NCBI GenBank assembly: GCA_937900125.1
Contig: CALCEK010000011.1
Location: 1-5,846 of the forward strand
Reading direction: 5' to 3'
Origin: an uncultured Treponema sp.
GTDB taxonomy: Bacteria > Spirochaetota > Spirochaetia > Treponematales > Treponemataceae
Length of the DNA: 5,846 nucleotides
Position numbers and translations under genes: made by a program. How positions within the stretch are numbered: the first letter of the stretch is position 1; each line of letters begins with the position of its first letter. The notes below the pieces were generated by a model. The model saw nothing but the letters and a program-made list of their open reading frames with translations. It was not told the origin of the DNA and did no database searches. Below are positions 1 through 5,802 of this stretch, piece after piece.

Positions 1-24
1 ATATCACACTAATAATAATTGGAG

Positions 25-56
25 AACAAATAAATATGATTACATAATCATTTGTT
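25..56. repeat. AT-rich inverted repeat (imperfect hairpin)
   Basis: The arms ATGATTA (36-42) and TAATCAT (45-51) are perfect reverse complements around a 2-base centre. Outside them AACAA (25-29) can pair with TTGTT (52-56), leaving an unpaired 6-base bulge at 30-35 on one side. There is no GC-rich core and no long T-run, so it does not look like a normal terminator. It could be an operator, part of a decayed element, or chance in AT-rich DNA. Confidence 0.4.
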
Positions 57-129
57 GAATAAATTTTATCAATCATAATTAACCTAAGATATCAAAAATT
101 ATTTATAATATTAAATTTACTTTTATTGT

Positions 130-324
130 TTAACAAAATGCAAGTACATCCAAATATAAAAAATCAACATTATCTTTTGTCAAATACGATAATATTTTAT
201 TAAGGTGAATAAGACTGCATAACAAATTAACATCAGGATCTTTTTCACCGGAGTAATGTTCTATAATTTTTTTTGTTACAAGAAAAAAGCCACTCCCAGG
301 TTCCCCAGAAATAATTGAAATCTT
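130..324 (-). pseudogene. Possible remnant of a P-loop-like protein gene
   Basis: Reading the minus strand from 324 down to a TAA at 130-132 gives 64 codons without a stop. The reading starts KISIISGEPGSGFF and continues with alternating charged and hydrophobic segments that look protein-like. ISIISGEPGSG resembles a beta strand plus P-loop (Walker A), but the Lys-Ser/Thr expected after the last Gly is Phe-Phe. A TAA lies just upstream in frame at 325-327, there is no ATG, GTG or TTG before the P-loop-like segment, and no ribosome binding site was seen, so it cannot be an intact gene from this start. It may be the 3' remnant of a nucleotide-binding protein gene running away from pyrG. A chance open stretch in AT-rich DNA is a serious alternative. 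Function is not assigned. Confidence 0.3.
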
Positions 325-343
325 TTAGCAAGTCACGCAAATC

Positions 344-372
344 TTGCCCCTAAACCCAATTTTTTGTATAAT
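344..372 (+). promoter_or_regulatory. Sigma70-type promoter of the pyrG-lptCAB operon
   Basis: A -35 element TTGCCC (344-349) and a perfect -10 element TATAAT (367-372) are separated by exactly 17 bases. The expected transcription start is about 379-380, the same place as the pyrG ATG at 380. This is the only well-formed promoter seen for the four-gene plus-strand operon. The predicted start point is inferred from spacing rules, not observed. Confidence 0.75.
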
Positions 373-379
373 TATTTTG

Positions 380-1987
380 ATGAGTAAGTATATTTTTGTC
401 ACAAGCGGTGTTTGTTCAAGTTTAGGAAAAGGCGTTGCCACAAGTACAATCGGAAGTCTTTTAGAGTGTAGCGGGCTAAAAATCGCAATGATGAAGTGCG
501 ACCCATACATAAATGTAGATGCGGGGAACATTAGCCCGTTTCAGCATGGGGAAGTTTATGTTACCGAAGACGGTGCCGAAACAGACCTTGATATAGGAAA
601 CTTTAGCCGCTTTACAGATGTTCGGCTTACAAGTGAAAATTGCATTTCAATCGGAAAAGTGTACGAAAATGTTATCCGCAATGAGCGGGCAGGTCGTTAT
701 AATGGGCGAACTGTTCAGGTGATTCCCCACATTACTGACGAAATAAAGCGGTGCATTCGTCATTTAGGCACTACCAGTGGGGCAGACGTAGTTATAGTAG
801 AAATTGGAGGAACTGTTGGCGACATTGAGGCGGTTCCGTACTTAGAAGCCGTGCGGCAATTAATCCGAGAAACTGGAAAAGGCAATGCGCTTACAATTCA
901 CTTAACCTTGATTCCCGTTATCACTGGAAATGAATTAAAATCTAAACCCACGCAACATTCTGTTAAGCAATTGCAAGAGGTTGGAATTCAACCTGATATT
1001 TTGTTGTGCCGTTGTTCCGAAGATGTTGATTTAGCAATGAAAAAGAAAATCTCTTCTTTTTGCAATGTTTCTGAGGGGGCGGTTTTTGTTTCTCCTGATA
1101 TAAAACAATCCATTTATGAATTGCCCGTTTTGTTTCACAAGGAAGGTTTAGATTCAAAGGTGCTAGAAAAACTTTCGCTGGGAAATAGGACAACCGATAT
1201 TCGCAAATGGACTGATTTTCTTGAAAAACTTTCGCATCCAACGCAAAATGCTACAATCGCAATGGTTGGAAAAAAAGACTATTTAGATAACTGCTATAAA
1301 TCTGTACAGGAAGCACTTTTTCACGCAGCTATAACCGCAAACAACGCTTCTCTTTCCATTAAAAAAATTGATGCCGAAACTCTTGAAAACGCAAGCGATA
1401 TTTCAGATTATTTCAATGATATTGATGGGATTGTCGTTCCAGGGAATTATGGTCAGCGGGGATTTTTGGGATTGCTTTCTACAGTGCGCTTTGCACGCGA
1501 ACACAAAATTCCATTTTTGGGAATCGATTTGGGAATGCAACTTATGGCAATTGATACGGCACGATATTTGTGCGGGTGGGAAGACGCAGACACAACCGAG
1601 TTTATGCAAAATTGTGCGCACCCTGTTATTAGTTTGCCAGAGGAACAAACACTTCCGTCCGAAGGAATTATCAAATTGGGCGCAAATCCTGTAACTATTT
1701 ACGAAAACACAAAATTGTATTCAATTTATAATTCAACACAAATTGTGGAACGCCACCGTTCAAAGTATACATTTGACCGACGCTACACAAAATCAATGCA
1801 AGAACACGGGCTTGTAACAAGCGCAGTGGCAACTTCGGACAATCAAACAGAAGCTTTCGAATGGACTGCTCATCCATGGGGAATCGGGGTGCAATATCAC
1901 CCTGAATTTATAAGTCAACCATCTAAGCCACATCCGTTGTTTACTTCGTTTATTCAAGCCTCCCTTCAAAAAAAGGAAGCGGAATGA
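380..1987 (+). CDS. pyrG: CTP synthase with an apparently inactive glutaminase domain
   Basis: CTP synthase (535 residues; E. coli 545) converts UTP and ATP plus ammonia to CTP in the cytoplasm. The N-terminal synthetase domain (about 1-265) keeps SSLGKG with K17, DPYINVD, QHGEVYVTEDGAETDLD, EIGGTVGDIE and SKPTQHSVK. The C-terminal class I glutaminase domain (about 290-535) keeps His507 and Glu509 in QYHPEF, TEF, and ERHR. However, the nucleophile elbow is GIDLGMQ with Asp383 where the family has Cys (E. coli C379), and the oxyanion GGFG is GNYG (355-358). Synthetase residues equivalent to E. coli D107 and L109 are Arg106 and Asn108. This predicts ammonia-dependent activity (inference). The start is placed at 380 because it matches the family N-terminus; an in-frame TTG at 344 lies in the -35 box. 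The stop overlaps lptC by ATGA. Confidence 0.96.
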   Translation: MSKYIFVTSGVCSSLGKGVATSTIGSLLECSGLKIAMMKCDPYINVDAGNISPFQHGEVYVTEDGAETDLDIGNFSRFTDVRLTSENCISIGKVYENVIRNERAGRYNGRTVQVIPHITDEIKRCIRHLGTTSGADVVIVEIGGTVGDIEAVPYLEAVRQLIRETGKGNALTIHLTLIPVITGNELKSKPTQHSVKQLQEVGIQPDILLCRCSEDVDLAMKKKISSFCNVSEGAVFVSPDIKQSIYELPVLFHKEGLDSKVLEKLSLGNRTTDIRKWTDFLEKLSHPTQNATIAMVGKKDYLDNCYKSVQEALFHAAITANNASLSIKKIDAETLENASDISDYFNDIDGIVVPGNYGQRGFLGLLSTVRFAREHKIPFLGIDLGMQLMAIDTARYLCGWEDADTTEFMQNCAHPVISLPEEQTLPSEGIIKLGANPVTIYENTKLYSIYNSTQIVERHRSKYTFDRRYTKSMQEHGLVTSAVATSDNQTEAFEWTAHPWGIGVQYHPEFISQPSKPHPLFTSFIQASLQKKEAE

Positions 1988-2553
1988 TAAAACGAAAAAA
2001 CATATTTTTCCTATGGGAAATCCTTTGTTTATCATTTTTTTTCTCTTGTTCGCTCGATTATGAAACTCAAATTAACGCGGATTCCTATACGCCTGAATTT
2101 GTATTTACAAATTTGACCCTTCATCGTTATGAAAAAGAAAAACTTTCAATAGAACTGCAAGCTGAACTTATGGAGCAATACAAGGGAAACGCCGCTGCCT
2201 TTGCAAAACAAACTGAGTTTACCACGTGGACAAGCGATGGGAATCTTGATACAACGGGAACGTGCAAATTGATTTCCATAAATAGCGATGAAAAATTATA
2301 CACTTTGTTCGGGGATATTCACATTTACAATGAAGGGGAAAAAGTCAATATTGAAGCGGACAATTTGCGCTATAACGGAAAAAACGAGCAGTTGACCTCT
2401 GGAAAAACAGAAAGCGTCCATATATTTAAAGACGACCTTGACCTAACAGGACTCGATTTTTCTGCAAGTGGCGTAAGCCATTCTTACACTTTTGCGGGAA
2501 AAGTTCACGGCATAATGCAAACAAATGATTCTGAGGCTGAACATGCGGAATAA
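1984..2553 (+). CDS. lptC: LptC-family glycolipid export protein, probable lipoprotein
   Basis: This 189-residue protein fits LptC (E. coli 191 residues), the inner-membrane-anchored periplasmic protein that takes lipid from the LptB2FG transporter and passes it to LptA. The body has the family's beta-jellyroll pattern, including LYTLFGDIHIY, VNIEADNLRYN, LTSGKTESVHI and LTGLDFSAS. The assignment also rests on its place directly before lptA and lptB. The N-terminus has basic residues (K3, R4, K5), a hydrophobic run and Cys22 in FFFSC, a relaxed lipobox of the kind spirochaetes tolerate, so it may be lipid-anchored instead of held by a transmembrane helix. The ATG overlaps the pyrG stop (ATGA), with AAGGA at 1973-1977 placed 6 bases upstream inside pyrG, which suggests translational coupling. 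Sequence identity in this family is low, so the call relies partly on context. Confidence 0.82.
   Translation: MIKRKNIFFLWEILCLSFFFSCSLDYETQINADSYTPEFVFTNLTLHRYEKEKLSIELQAELMEQYKGNAAAFAKQTEFTTWTSDGNLDTTGTCKLISINSDEKLYTLFGDIHIYNEGEKVNIEADNLRYNGKNEQLTSGKTESVHIFKDDLDLTGLDFSASGVSHSYTFAGKVHGIMQTNDSEAEHAE
2533..2536 (+). promoter_or_regulatory. Ribosome binding site that sets the lptA start
   Basis: GAGG lies 6 bases before the ATG at 2543, inside the end of lptC. The earlier in-frame ATG at 2525 has no purine-rich site upstream and would put extra residues before the basic start of the signal sequence. This favours 2543 as the start. Confidence 0.65.
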
Positions 2554-3187
2554 AATGCTTGTCCTTTCCGCCATTTTAATCTTATTTCAAGGTTTTATTT
2601 TTCCCGAAACAATTACGTTCCAAGCCGACAGTATGAACGGAATTTCTGGCGGTGAAAAAGAACACACAACCCTTTCAGGAAACGCATCTGTCGTCACAGA
2701 ATCAATGGAAATTTCTGCTGACACAATAGAATTAAGCGGCAAAGATTTCAGATTCATTAAAGCAACAGGTCAAGTTTCTGGATTAAACAAAGATAGCAAA
2801 CTTGAATTTACTTGTGGTACAATGAATTACGATAGAACAACAAAAATTGCAACTTTGCAAGACACAGTGCATTTAATCGACATTGAAAATGACGTTACCG
2901 CAGACGCGCAGATAATCGAATACAACCAAGAAACCGAAATTGCCGTTATGCAAATAAATGTAAAATTATTGCAAAAAGACAATGTTTGCACGTCCGCCTA
3001 CGCTGTTTATCAAAAGAAAACGCAACTTCTTAATATGGAGGGAAATCCTAAAATTGTACAAGGGAGCGACACTTTTCGCGCCCAAGAAATTCTTTTAAAC
3101 CTTGATACACAAGAAATTCAACTTGACGGGCGAGTAAAAGGCTCGGTCACAACAAAAGAGGAAAATTCAAATTCGGAGGAACATTAA
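2543..3187 (+). CDS. lptA: LptA/OstA-type periplasmic glycolipid transport protein
   Basis: This 214-residue protein belongs to the LptA (OstA) family, which forms the periplasmic bridge that carries LPS or a similar lipid from LptC to outer-membrane LptD. It begins with a signal sequence: basic MRNK, then a hydrophobic run to about residue 20. The cleavage site is not a classical AXA, so it could be cut late or act as an anchor. The mature part starts with ITFQADSMNG, followed by repeated short strands typical of the OstA jellyroll, such as LSGNASVV, ISADTIELSG and MNYDRTTKIATL. It is somewhat longer than E. coli LptA (185 residues). The start at 2543 is chosen over 2525 because of the GAGG site and the signal-sequence layout. 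It overlaps lptC by 11 bases, and its TAA shares one base with the lptB ATG. Confidence 0.87.
   Translation: MRNKMLVLSAILILFQGFIFPETITFQADSMNGISGGEKEHTTLSGNASVVTESMEISADTIELSGKDFRFIKATGQVSGLNKDSKLEFTCGTMNYDRTTKIATLQDTVHLIDIENDVTADAQIIEYNQETEIAVMQINVKLLQKDNVCTSAYAVYQKKTQLLNMEGNPKIVQGSDTFRAQEILLNLDTQEIQLDGRVKGSVTTKEENSNSEEH
3175..3180 (+). promoter_or_regulatory. Strong ribosome binding site for lptB
   Basis: GGAGGA sits 6 bases before the lptB ATG at 3187, inside the last codons of lptA. It is the best Shine-Dalgarno match in the plus-strand operon and supports the full-length lptB start, including its N-terminal extension. Confidence 0.85.
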
Positions 3188-3996
3188 TGGAAAATGAAAT
3201 AAGCGAAAATGTTGATTCCGAATCGGATTTACTTTCGCTCCAGAAAAATGCGGAAGAAATTAAAATTCCGTTGCACCATTTACAAGTAAATTCTTTGCAT
3301 AAGTCATTTGGAAGGAAGCGCGTTGTAAAAGGAGTTGAGTTTTCTATGCAAACAGGCGAAGTGGTAGGACTTCTAGGTCCAAATGGGGCGGGAAAAACGA
3401 CCACTTTTTATATGATAGTCGGTTTTTATCGTCCTACAAGTGGCGATATTATTCTTGATGACAAAAGAATCACAAATCTCCCGATGTACAAACGTGCAAA
3501 ATTGGGAATTTCATATTTACCGCAAGAGCCTTCGGTTTTTAGAAAATTAACGGTTGAAGAAAATATCTGGTCAATTCTTGAAACAAGGCGAGATTTAACC
3601 CACCAGCAAAAAAAAGAAAGGCTTGAAGAACTTATTGACGAATTTGCAATTGGCAGAATCCGAAAACAACAAGCATACACTCTTTCTGGTGGCGAGCGAA
3701 GACGAACCGAAATAGCCCGCTCTCTTGCGATTGAACCGAAATTTCTTCTACTAGATGAACCTTTTGCGGGAATCGACCCTATTGCTGTGGCCGACATAAA
3801 AGGCATGATAAAATTGTTAGCAAAACGAGGCATTGGGGTACTCATAACCGACCACAATGTTCGCGACACACTTGAAATAACCGACCGAGCACTTATCATT
3901 TCAACTGGGCAAGTAATAATTCAAGGCAGCAAAGAAGAAATTCTCAACTCACCCGAAGCACGAGAAATCTATTTGGGAAAAGATTTTTCAATGTGA
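3187..3996 (+). CDS. lptB: LptB, ATPase of the Lpt glycolipid exporter
   Basis: LptB is the cytoplasmic ABC ATPase that, with LptF and LptG, extracts lipid from the inner membrane and pushes it along LptC and LptA. All ATPase motifs are present: Walker A GPNGAGKTT (64-72), Q-loop in YLPQEPSVFRKLT, signature LSGGERRRTEIARSL (from 166), Walker B FLLLDEP with Asp190 and Glu191, and the H-loop His223 in TDHN. The LSGGERRR signature and the PFAGIDP D-loop are characteristic of LptB rather than a generic ABC ATPase. At 269 residues it is longer than E. coli LptB (241) because of about 28 extra, mostly acidic and polar residues at the N-terminus; the strong GGAGGA site supports this start. No lptF or lptG follows, so the permease genes must lie elsewhere. 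Confidence 0.96.
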   Translation: MENEISENVDSESDLLSLQKNAEEIKIPLHHLQVNSLHKSFGRKRVVKGVEFSMQTGEVVGLLGPNGAGKTTTFYMIVGFYRPTSGDIILDDKRITNLPMYKRAKLGISYLPQEPSVFRKLTVEENIWSILETRRDLTHQQKKERLEELIDEFAIGRIRKQQAYTLSGGERRRTEIARSLAIEPKFLLLDEPFAGIDPIAVADIKGMIKLLAKRGIGVLITDHNVRDTLEITDRALIISTGQVIIQGSKEEILNSPEAREIYLGKDFSM

Positions 3997-4054
3997 AAAA
4001 AATCAAAATGTTTTTATTACAACAATTATTCGCTATTTAGCATACAAAAATGCG

Positions 4055-4083
4055 AAAAAAAAACCGCCCCAATGGAGCGGCTT
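4055..4083 (-). terminator. Rho-independent terminator of the alpha operon
   Basis: On the minus strand the stem CCGCTCC (4080-4074) pairs with GGGGCGG (4070-4064) around the loop ATT, extended by weaker A-T and G-T pairs, and is followed by nine T residues (4063-4055). It lies 8 to 36 bases after the stop of the 72-residue gene. On the plus strand the central U-G pair becomes a C-A mismatch and no T-run follows, so it is oriented for the minus-strand operon. Confidence 0.92.
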
Positions 4084-4090
4084 AATTCAA

Positions 4091-4309
4091 TTATTCAGGT
4101 GAAACAGGAGCAAGTTTTTTTGCTTCTTTTGCAGCCTTTTGAGCTTTATTTTTGCTGGCAGCCTTGCAGAATTTGCAAACTTTAACTTTGTTGCCATCAA
4201 CATCCTGTTCGTACAAAATTTTTATTTGGGTCGCACCACAAACAACACATTTTCCACGACCATGATTAACTTCTTTACGAATTCCAGTTCCGCGATGTGC
4301 TTTTGACAT
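4091..4309 (-). CDS. Small basic four-cysteine zinc-ribbon protein, function unknown
   Basis: This 72-residue protein has Cys21, Cys24, Cys45 and Cys48 in a CX2C-X20-CX2C arrangement, the usual layout of a structural zinc ribbon. The N-terminal 20 residues (MSKAHRGTGIRKEVNHGRGK) are strongly basic and the tail (52-65) is Lys/Ala-rich, both typical of RNA-contacting ribosomal proteins. It follows rplQ with its ATG three bases after the rplQ stop, and it is the last gene before the terminator, so it is co-transcribed with rpoA and rplQ. AGGAG at 4316-4320 lies 6 bases before the ATG. I do not match it to a named ribosomal protein. A ribosome- or RNA-polymerase-associated role is inferred from composition and position only. 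Confidence 0.88.
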   Translation of the reverse strand: MSKAHRGTGIRKEVNHGRGKCVVCGATQIKILYEQDVDGNKVKVCKFCKAASKNKAQKAAKEAKKLAPVSPE

Positions 4310-4312
4310 GAC

Positions 4313-4735
4313 TTACTCCTTCTTATCTGAATCAGTAGATTTAGCCTTTTTTGAAGGTTTATCACCAACTTCAGGAAGTTTATAATCGACCAACTCAAGG
4401 ATTACAACATCAGCAGAATCTCCTTGTCGCTGTCCCATTTTTAAAACACGTGTATATCCGCCATTGCGGTCTTTCATACGCGGTCCAATTTCAGTAAAGA
4501 GCTTATTTAAAATTTTTTCGTCAGCAATAAACTTAGCAGCAATTCTTCTGTTATGCACAGTGTCTGCCTTTGCACGAGTAATTAGTTTTTCCGCAGCTTT
4601 CCGAACTTCTAATGCTTTAGACTTAGTTGTTGTTACCCGCTCATAGCGAAACAAAGAAGTCACCATATTGCGTGACATAGCACGACGATGGGCAGAAGTA
4701 CGTGAAAGCGGATTAAATCCATTCATGTGGTTCAT
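4313..4735 (-). CDS. rplQ: 50S ribosomal protein L17 (bL17)
   Basis: L17 is a large-subunit protein near the peptide exit tunnel. The N-terminal part contains LSRTSAHRRAMSRNMVTSL, matching the L17 signature, and later GGYTRVLKMGQRQGD, the conserved central loop. The protein has 140 residues; the conserved fold ends at about LELVDYKLPE, and a Lys/Ser/Asp-rich tail of about 20 residues follows, a common extension in this family. The ATG at 4735 overlaps the rpoA stop (ATGA) and has AAAGGA at 4745-4750. A second ATG at codon 4 is possible, but the first aligns with the N-terminus of E. coli L17. The rpoA-rplQ order is the standard end of the alpha operon. Confidence 0.97.
   Translation of the reverse strand: MNHMNGFNPLSRTSAHRRAMSRNMVTSLFRYERVTTTKSKALEVRKAAEKLITRAKADTVHNRRIAAKFIADEKILNKLFTEIGPRMKDRNGGYTRVLKMGQRQGDSADVVILELVDYKLPEVGDKPSKKAKSTDSDKKE
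4316..4320 (-). promoter_or_regulatory. Ribosome binding site of the zinc-ribbon gene, inside rplQ
   Basis: AGGAG on the minus strand is formed by the last sense codons of rplQ, just before its TAA, and lies 6 bases from the ATG at 4309. Ribosomes finishing rplQ would sit on this site, which suggests coupled translation of the two genes. Confidence 0.8.
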
Positions 4736-5790
4736 TCGTTCTCATCCTTTTGTGTACGAAAATCGGTATCCTTAAGATGACTATAATCAGTCATACCCAA
4801 AGAAAGTCCACGCTCCTCTAGTTTAGCCTTAATTTCTTCAAGGCTCTTTTTACCAAAGTTACGGGTCTTTGTAATATCCTCTTCCGTTTTCTTGGTTAAT
4901 TCACCGATTGTGTGAATATTCGCATTCTTAAGACAATTTGATGAACGAACAGAAAGCTCAAGCTCATCAACATTTGTGTTTAACAAATCTATAAGCCGTT
5001 CATCAGCTTCATCTAATTCATCAACACTAGTAAATTCACTTTCATCAAAATTCACGAAAATGGAAAAATAATCTTCCGCTATTCGTGCAGCTTCAGCAAG
5101 AGCGTCAGCTGGTTCGATTGTTCCATCTGTCCAAATCTCAAGAATCAATTTGTCGTAATCATTACGCTTACCTGCTCGACACGGTTCAATACGATACTTT
5201 ACTTTTTTGATAGGAGCAAACATACAGTCCAAAGGAAGCCTTGTTAGGTCATCATTTGTAACGTCATTATCTTCCTCAGAAACATAACCTCTGCCCAAAG
5301 TAACAGTAATTTGGATATCCAAATGGGCACCTTCCATCATTGTAAAGATTTCAAGTCCCTTTGTCATAATCTCCAATTCACCAGTACGAGCAAAATCTTC
5401 ACTCATAATCTTATGATTCGGTTTGGAATCATAAGAGAACTCAAAGTTAAGCGTACTCGTTTCAGCGTCATACGGCAGGCGCAAACGAATCTGTTTCAAG
5501 CTATTCAATATTTCCAATGTATCTTCTGATACACATGGTATTTTATCGTATTCGCTGGAAATTATATGAAGACCACCATCCGCATTGTACGACGTAATCT
5601 TTACAGCAGAGATAGCATACCCTTGAATTGAAGACAGAAGAACTCGTCTTAAAGTGTTTCCGACAGTCGTTCCAAAGCCTGGTTCAAAAGGATGCGCATC
5701 AAATTTCCCATAGTTTGGATTCGTTTCGATATGCTCAAAAGTGATGTTTTTTGGCTTCTTAAGTCCCTTAAGCAGATATTTGCGAGCCAT
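4732..5790 (-). CDS. rpoA: RNA polymerase alpha subunit
   Basis: The alpha subunit dimerises to seed assembly of RNA polymerase, and its C-terminal domain contacts UP elements and activators. At 352 residues it is slightly longer than E. coli alpha (329). The N-terminal domain contains FEPGFGTTVGNTLRRVLLSS, the dimer and assembly signature with the conserved Arg-Arg. The C-terminal domain (about 270-340) contains LELSVRSSNCLKNANIHTIG and NFGKKSLEEIK. The DNA-contacting residues match E. coli: Arg282 (R265), Asn285 (N268), Gly313, Lys314 and Ser316. The linker between the domains is acidic (DESEFTSVDELDEADERL). AAGGAG lies 5 bases before the ATG. The gene is between rpsD and rplQ. Confidence 0.99.
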   Translation of the reverse strand: MARKYLLKGLKKPKNITFEHIETNPNYGKFDAHPFEPGFGTTVGNTLRRVLLSSIQGYAISAVKITSYNADGGLHIISSEYDKIPCVSEDTLEILNSLKQIRLRLPYDAETSTLNFEFSYDSKPNHKIMSEDFARTGELEIMTKGLEIFTMMEGAHLDIQITVTLGRGYVSEEDNDVTNDDLTRLPLDCMFAPIKKVKYRIEPCRAGKRNDYDKLILEIWTDGTIEPADALAEAARIAEDYFSIFVNFDESEFTSVDELDEADERLIDLLNTNVDELELSVRSSNCLKNANIHTIGELTKKTEEDITKTRNFGKKSLEEIKAKLEERGLSLGMTDYSHLKDTDFRTQKDENE

Positions 5791-5795
5791 TTGAA

Positions 5796-5801
5796 CTCCT
5801 T
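5796..5801 (-). promoter_or_regulatory. Ribosome binding site of rpoA
   Basis: AAGGAG on the minus strand lies 5 bases before the rpoA ATG at 5790 and just after the rpsD stop codon. It confirms the rpoA start. Confidence 0.85.
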
Positions 5802-5802
5802 A

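Larger units (their letters stand above)
1..343. other. AT-rich intergenic region without an intact gene
   Basis: This stretch is strongly AT-rich and has no open reading frame with a start codon and ribosome binding site on either strand. It contains an inverted repeat at 25-56 and a possible decayed coding segment on the minus strand at 130-324, both listed separately. No tRNA, rRNA or riboswitch fold was recognised. Its right end runs into the pyrG promoter. What gene lies to the left of the window cannot be told. Confidence 0.7.

Noticed and set aside
262..267. Second TATAAT on the plus strand
   Set aside because: No -35-like hexamer lies 16-18 bases upstream, and isolated TATAAT matches are expected in such AT-rich DNA.
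344..379. Upstream in-frame TTG start giving pyrG 12 extra residues
   Set aside because: The TTG is part of the -35 element, has no ribosome binding site, and the extra residues are not in the CTP synthase family; MSKYIFVTSG at 380 matches the family start.
325..531. Minus-strand 68-codon open frame over the pyrG start
   Set aside because: It is antisense to conserved pyrG codons, lacks a ribosome binding site and shows no family features.
1368..1694. Plus-strand 108-codon open frame inside pyrG
   Set aside because: It is a frame shadow of the conserved glutaminase domain, with no start signal of its own.
2525..2542. Earlier ATG for lptA
   Set aside because: No Shine-Dalgarno sequence precedes it, while the ATG at 2543 has GAGG at a good distance and starts a better signal sequence.
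3426..3899. Minus-strand 157-codon open frame opposite lptB
   Set aside because: It is antisense to the LptB motifs; its Ser/Arg-rich composition is what the reverse of this coding sequence would give, and no ribosome binding site is seen.
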